The notes beneath the pieces were generated by a model, which worked only from the letters and a program-made list of their open reading frames with translations, searched no databases and was not told the origin of the DNA. This document shows, one piece after another, positions 12,283-15,377 of a DNA stretch of 15,377 bases. The stretch is from Elusimicrobiota bacterium. Lineage in GTDB: Bacteria; Elusimicrobiota; Elusimicrobia; JACQJN01. Both the position numbers and the translations under genes were made by a program. The stretch spans positions 1 to 15,377 of the forward strand of contig JACQJM010000157.1 in assembly GCA_016205045.1 (NCBI GenBank), read 5' to 3'. Numbering within the stretch: position 1 is the stretch's first letter; the number at the start of each line of letters is the position of its first letter.

Positions 12283-14373
12283 TTATGGTTCGACCCACTT
12301 GCCGTGGGATTTGATGAGGTCTATCAAGGCTTGGTCGGCTTTTTCGGTAGGAACTCCTTTTAAAACACAATCTTTGCCTACGTAAAGATTGATTTTGTCC
12401 GGTGCCCCTCCCACATACCCAAAATCCGCATCCGCCATCTCTCCCGGACCATTCACGATACAGCCCATGATGGCAATTTTGACACCCTTGAGGTGTCCCG
12501 TCTGGGAACGAATGCGTTCGGTGGTGGATTGGAGATCAAACAAGGTACGTCCGCAGGAAGGACAGGAGACAAACTCGGTCTTAACCACACGAGCCCCCGC
12601 CCCTTGAAGAATATTATACAGCAGCTCTAAATTCCTTTGAGGAGGTTGGACTCCTTCCAACTCCACACTGTCCCCTATTCCATCACACAAAAGTCCACCC
12701 ATAACAAGGGAAGCCTGTAGAATCTGATCCAGTTCGGTAGGATATTGAGGAATCCTAATGTGAAGTGGGGCCTTGAGTCCTTTTTGGGCCAGCAGAGCCG
12801 CCACAAGACGATACTCTTTGAGCAGACCCACGGGATCTCCTCCATAAAGTCCCACAGTAGACCTGATCCCCAAATCGGCGGCCATAGACTGCAGAAAAAC
12901 AAGTTCGGAGGCTTTTCTAGTTTCTAAAAGAACGGGAACGTTTTTTGATTTTGCCCTCTCCAGAAACTCCTTCCCTTCTGAAGCAGATGTGCAGGCAAGC
13001 CACGAAATGAGATGAGCATGATCCATGGACTCTTTGACCAGGGACAGGGGGCCGCTCACCCGCACCAGAAAAGCCAGCCGTGAAGTTTCTTTCACCAAAT
13101 GCGCGCGAACCTTCTTAAGAGCTTCTAGATCGGCCTTCTGTTTCACCAACCACTCGATAATTTCAGGGGCCAAAGATTTGGGGTCTTTCAGTTGTTGTTC
13201 CAAAAAAACCAGTATCTCCTCCCCCTGAGACTTCGGTGGCACATGGGTCACCACTCGCACAGGAGAAGGCCCCCCCACGGGAAAGGGACCCACCGCAACC
13301 ACATCTGTTTTTCGGCGTTCGTATTGGAATAAATCAGGGCAATGGTGTAACTCAAGGGATAAGGGATGAGGGATGAGGGATGAGATTTTATTTTTCAAAC
13401 TTCGAACTTCGAACTTCGAACTTCGAACTTCGCCCGACCCTGATTTATTGAAACGATCCTGATAGGATCGGGCGATCGCATACGCCACGGGCATCTCGAA
13501 CTCGGGATCTTCCGTGAGAGAAACTCGAATGGTGTCCCCAATGCCATCTTCCAAAAGACTTCCAATGCCAATGGCGGACTTAATTCGGCCGTCTTCTCCC
13601 CCTCCTGCCTCGGTCACTCCTAAGTGGAAAGGATAGTTCATGCCCAGCTCATCGAGTCTCGCGGCGAGAAGGCGGTAAGCCTGAATCATCACTTTGGGGT
13701 TGGAGGCCTTCATGGAAAAAATGATGCTGTGGAAATCGTTCTTGACGCAGATCTGCGCGTATTCCAAAGCTGATTCCACCATGCCCAGAGGGGTGTCTCC
13801 ATAACGGTTCATGATGCGATCCGACAAAGAACCGTGGTTAGTGCCTATGCGTAAGGCCCGATGAAGCCTTTTAAGTTTTTCCACCAAAGGCGTAAAAGCA
13901 TCTTCTATTCTTTTGAGCTCATCGGCATACTCTGCATCCGAGTACTCCCGCACCGCAAACCTTTTAGAGTCCACGAAATTTCCGGGATTGATGCGCACCT
14001 TCTCCACCCACTCCGCCGCTTCCATCGCGGCCTTAGGCTGAAAATGGATGTCCGCGACCAAAGGAACGTCCACTCCTCTCTGGAGCAGCCCTTCTTTGAT
14101 ACGGCCCAGATTCCGGGCGTCTTCCACGGTAGGAGCGGTGATGCGTACGATCTCACATCCCGCCTCGACCATGCGAAGCGTTTGAGCAATGGTAGTCTCG
14201 GTATTGAGAGTGTCGGTCGTGGTCATGGACTGGACGCGGATAGGATTATCCCCTCCCACCCCCACGCGACCTACTTTCAATTCTCGGGTCTTACGGCGCT
14301 GATAAGAAAATAGATCCAAACAGTGTTTTAATTTGGAGGTTTTTTCTGGAGGGGAAGCGGTCAAGGAGGACAT
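12283..14373 (-). CDS. ispG: 4-hydroxy-3-methylbut-2-enyl diphosphate synthase, three-domain form
   Basis: 696-residue IspG/GcpE. It converts ME-cPP to HMBPP in the penultimate MEP-pathway step using a 4Fe-4S cluster. Residues about 20-305 are the TIM barrel (GGDNPIRVQSMTTTDT, VADIHFQP, KVRINPGN, LRIGTNHGSLSDRIM). Residues about 345-590 are the extra A* domain of the long form (Chlamydiae, Bacteroidetes, plants). It begins FQYERRKTDVVAVG, an echo of the N-terminal FSYQRRKTRELKVG. The C-terminal domain carries the cluster ligands Cys604 and Cys607 (CPSCGRT), Cys638 (MGCIVNGPGE) and Glu645. Residues 313-341, between barrel and A*, are low-complexity and come from two heptanucleotide arrays, yet the frame is intact. 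It diverges from proC. Confidence 0.95.
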   Translation of the reverse strand: MSSLTASPPEKTSKLKHCLDLFSYQRRKTRELKVGRVGVGGDNPIRVQSMTTTDTLNTETTIAQTLRMVEAGCEIVRITAPTVEDARNLGRIKEGLLQRGVDVPLVADIHFQPKAAMEAAEWVEKVRINPGNFVDSKRFAVREYSDAEYADELKRIEDAFTPLVEKLKRLHRALRIGTNHGSLSDRIMNRYGDTPLGMVESALEYAQICVKNDFHSIIFSMKASNPKVMIQAYRLLAARLDELGMNYPFHLGVTEAGGGEDGRIKSAIGIGSLLEDGIGDTIRVSLTEDPEFEMPVAYAIARSYQDRFNKSGSGEVRSSKFEVRSLKNKISSLIPHPLSLELHHCPDLFQYERRKTDVVAVGPFPVGGPSPVRVVTHVPPKSQGEEILVFLEQQLKDPKSLAPEIIEWLVKQKADLEALKKVRAHLVKETSRLAFLVRVSGPLSLVKESMDHAHLISWLACTSASEGKEFLERAKSKNVPVLLETRKASELVFLQSMAADLGIRSTVGLYGGDPVGLLKEYRLVAALLAQKGLKAPLHIRIPQYPTELDQILQASLVMGGLLCDGIGDSVELEGVQPPQRNLELLYNILQGAGARVVKTEFVSCPSCGRTLFDLQSTTERIRSQTGHLKGVKIAIMGCIVNGPGEMADADFGYVGGAPDKINLYVGKDCVLKGVPTEKADQALIDLIKSHGKWVEP
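13357..13384. repeat. Heptanucleotide array (GGATGAG/CTCATCC type) inside ispG, 4 units
   Basis: One GGATAAG and three GGATGAG units on the plus strand. The reverse complement is identical over 28 bp to the array in dxr (10213-10240), and in both genes it is read in the same phase (SSLIPHPLS). It encodes ispG residues about 330-339. Confidence 0.9.
13398..13432. repeat. Heptanucleotide array (AACTTCG type) inside ispG, 5 perfect units
   Basis: Five uninterrupted AACTTCG units (35 bp), the most regular array in the window. Read on the minus strand they encode VRSSKFEVRS-like residues 314-326 in the linker between the TIM barrel and the A* domain. Confidence 0.92.
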
Positions 14374-14385
14374 GAGGATGGTCCT

Positions 14386-14413
14386 ATTATACCAATTCTT
14401 GGAATACTCCCAA
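14386..14413 (-). promoter_or_regulatory. Promoter of ispG
   Basis: On the minus strand TTGGGA (14408-14413) and a perfect TATAAT (14386-14391) are separated by 16 bp. The start codon follows only 12 bp after the -10 box, so the transcript would be nearly leaderless. This agrees with the lack of a ribosome binding site. Confidence 0.55.
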
Positions 14414-14423
14414 AATTGCTATA

Positions 14424-14485
14424 ATCCCACCACCTGTTGACAAAGCAACTTAAGCGCCCTTGGAGCGCTCAACAGGTGGTGGGAT
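14424..14485. promoter_or_regulatory. Perfect 17-bp inverted repeat between ispG and proC
   Basis: ATCCCACCACCTGTTGA (14424-14440) and its exact reverse complement (14469-14485) flank 28 bp that hold a smaller stem (AGCGC 14453-14457 with GCGCT 14465-14469). The right arm overlaps the proC -10 box. It could be an operator shared by the two divergent genes, a hairpin RNA or a remnant of a small inverted-repeat element. Confidence 0.65.
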
Positions 14486-14488
14486 AAT
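14460..14488 (+). promoter_or_regulatory. Promoter of proC
   Basis: TTGGAG (14460-14465) and GATAAT (14483-14488) are 17 bp apart. The ATG at 14504 follows 15 bp after the -10 box, so again the leader would be very short. An alternative TATAAT at 14420-14425 has only a 15-bp spacer to TTGGAA (14399-14404). Confidence 0.5.
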
Positions 14489-14503
14489 GTTCCTCTTACT
14501 CCT

Positions 14504-15322
14504 ATGTTACAAAACAAACGAATCGCCCTTTTAGGTACCGGGAAGCTGGGAGAAACTCTCCTAGCCGGACTCCTAGACTCCAGGACCGTTTCCCCTAATC
14601 AAGTGGTGACTACTGCCGCTCACCAGGAAAGACTCTCTTATCTCTCCCAAAAATATGGCGTCCACACCACCTTAAACAACTCCAAAGCGGTTCAAGGAGC
14701 GGACATCATTTTGATCTGTCTTAAACCTCAAACTGTACTTGAAGTTTTAGAGAAATTAGATTCTAAAATAAGCGAAAAACAAGTAATCATTTCGGCTGCA
14801 GCATCCGTCCCCACCTCCTCTATTTTGGAAGCTTTGGGCAAAGAGATCCCTATCGTTCGCGTCATGCCCAACACTCCCTGTGTCATCAAGCTAGGTATGA
14901 CCGCCATTTCTCCCGGAAAATTCGCCAAAGAGACACATTTAGCGATGGCCGAAAGAATATTCGGCCCTATCGGCAGAACCATCCGCTTGGCTGAAAAGCA
15001 CATGGATGCGGTCACAGGCCTGTCCGCCAGCGGCCCCGCGTATTTTTATATGGTCATTGAGTCTTTGGCAGAAGGTGGGGTCAAGGTGGGACTTCCCCGC
15101 GAAGTAGCCACTGAGTTGGCTGCCCAAACAGCCTTAGGGGCGGCTAAGATGGTTTTAGAGACTCGTGAACATCCCGCCAAACTCAAGGATGCGGTCACCA
15201 CCCCTGCCGGCTGCACCATCGATGGTCTTATGGAATTGGAAGCAGGAGGTCTCCGGGTGGCCCTCATCAAAGCCGTCGTCCAAGCCACAAAAAGAGCGAA
15301 AGAACTGGTCTCCCCAAACTAG
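14504..15322 (+). CDS. proC: Pyrroline-5-carboxylate reductase
   Basis: 272-residue cytoplasmic enzyme for the last step of proline synthesis; it reduces 1-pyrroline-5-carboxylate with NAD(P)H. The Rossmann loop GTGKLGE is at 11-17. MPNTP (121-125) and the SGPAY segment (176-180) are conserved. The family signature spans about 230-250 (AVTTPAGCTIDGLMELEAGG). Length is typical of the family. The first ATG gives a normal start just ahead of the nucleotide-binding strand; no Shine-Dalgarno sequence is present, in line with a very short leader. It diverges from ispG and shares the inverted-repeat region with it. A heptanucleotide array follows the stop codon. Confidence 0.96.
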   Translation: MLQNKRIALLGTGKLGETLLAGLLDSRTVSPNQVVTTAAHQERLSYLSQKYGVHTTLNNSKAVQGADIILICLKPQTVLEVLEKLDSKISEKQVIISAAASVPTSSILEALGKEIPIVRVMPNTPCVIKLGMTAISPGKFAKETHLAMAERIFGPIGRTIRLAEKHMDAVTGLSASGPAYFYMVIESLAEGGVKVGLPREVATELAAQTALGAAKMVLETREHPAKLKDAVTTPAGCTIDGLMELEAGGLRVALIKAVVQATKRAKELVSPN

Positions 15323-15323
15323 A

Positions 15324-15344
15324 GATGAGTGATGAGTGATGAGT
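15324..15344. repeat. Heptanucleotide array (GATGAGT type), 3 units, after proC
   Basis: Three perfect GATGAGT units start 2 bp after the proC stop. They are followed by a small stem, TTTTGA (15344-15349) with TCAAAA over AACC. The rest of the window to 15377 holds nothing recognisable. Confidence 0.8.
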
Positions 15345-15377
15345 TTTGAAACCTCAAAAACTTTCCCTGATTTACAG

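Noticed and set aside
13861..14313. 150-codon open frame antisense to ispG
   Set aside because: It lies wholly inside the conserved ispG barrel on the other strand and its translation looks like no protein family; it is a shadow of ispG codon use.
1..15377. tRNA or rRNA genes
   Set aside because: No cloverleaf with a GTTC-type arm or conserved rRNA sequence was seen on either strand by eye.

Overview
The window looks like chromosomal core sequence from an uncultured, probably Gram-negative bacterium. Its centre is the classic bacterial run rpsB-tsf-pyrH-frr-uppS-cdsA-dxr(ispC)-rseP. A long, three-domain type of ispG lies on the opposite strand and proC diverges from it. The long IspG is typical of Chlamydiae, Bacteroidetes, some spirochaetes and plants. 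Together with the repeat-rich spacers it suggests a PVC-type lineage such as Omnitrophota, but this placement is inference only.

Layout: 1-78 is the tail of an unidentified gene. 79-464 is non-coding and holds a strongly self-complementary segment (111-252), a hairpin (345-379) and an extended -10 promoter. 465-1643 is a secreted subtilisin-like protease and 1672-2691 a secreted protein of the PI-PLC/GDPD-like barrel type. 2747-4393 (minus) is glutamine-dependent NAD synthetase. 4394-4849 is a divergent spacer with a 168-nt structured RNA candidate that resembles 6S RNA, followed by the rpsB promoter. 4850-11993 is the translation / UMP kinase / lipid-carrier / MEP-pathway / site-2-protease operon. 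11994-12282 holds a dead GIY-YIG nuclease fragment and a palindrome. 12283-14373 (minus) is ispG. 14374-14503 is a divergent promoter region with a perfect 17-bp inverted repeat. 14504-15322 is proC.

The genes fit together. RpsB, EF-Ts and Frr serve translation, and PyrH feeds pyrimidine nucleotides. Dxr and IspG make isoprenoid precursors by the MEP pathway, and UppS turns them into undecaprenyl diphosphate for the cell wall. CdsA makes CDP-diacylglycerol for phospholipids, and RseP handles envelope stress or regulated intramembrane proteolysis.

The most unusual signal is a scattered set of short tandem arrays, about a dozen, nearly all built on a 7-bp unit although the word differs from site to site. 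They sit between genes, supply start or stop codons (uppS, the convergent GDPD-like gene and nadE), and lie inside coding sequences (uppS, dxr, rseP, ispG). In dxr the array coincides with a frame break that one extra 7-bp unit would repair. The leaders of cdsA and dxr are duplicated copies that differ in length by exactly one 7-bp unit. This resembles the heptanucleotide STRR repeats known from filamentous cyanobacteria, but here the arrays invade essential genes.
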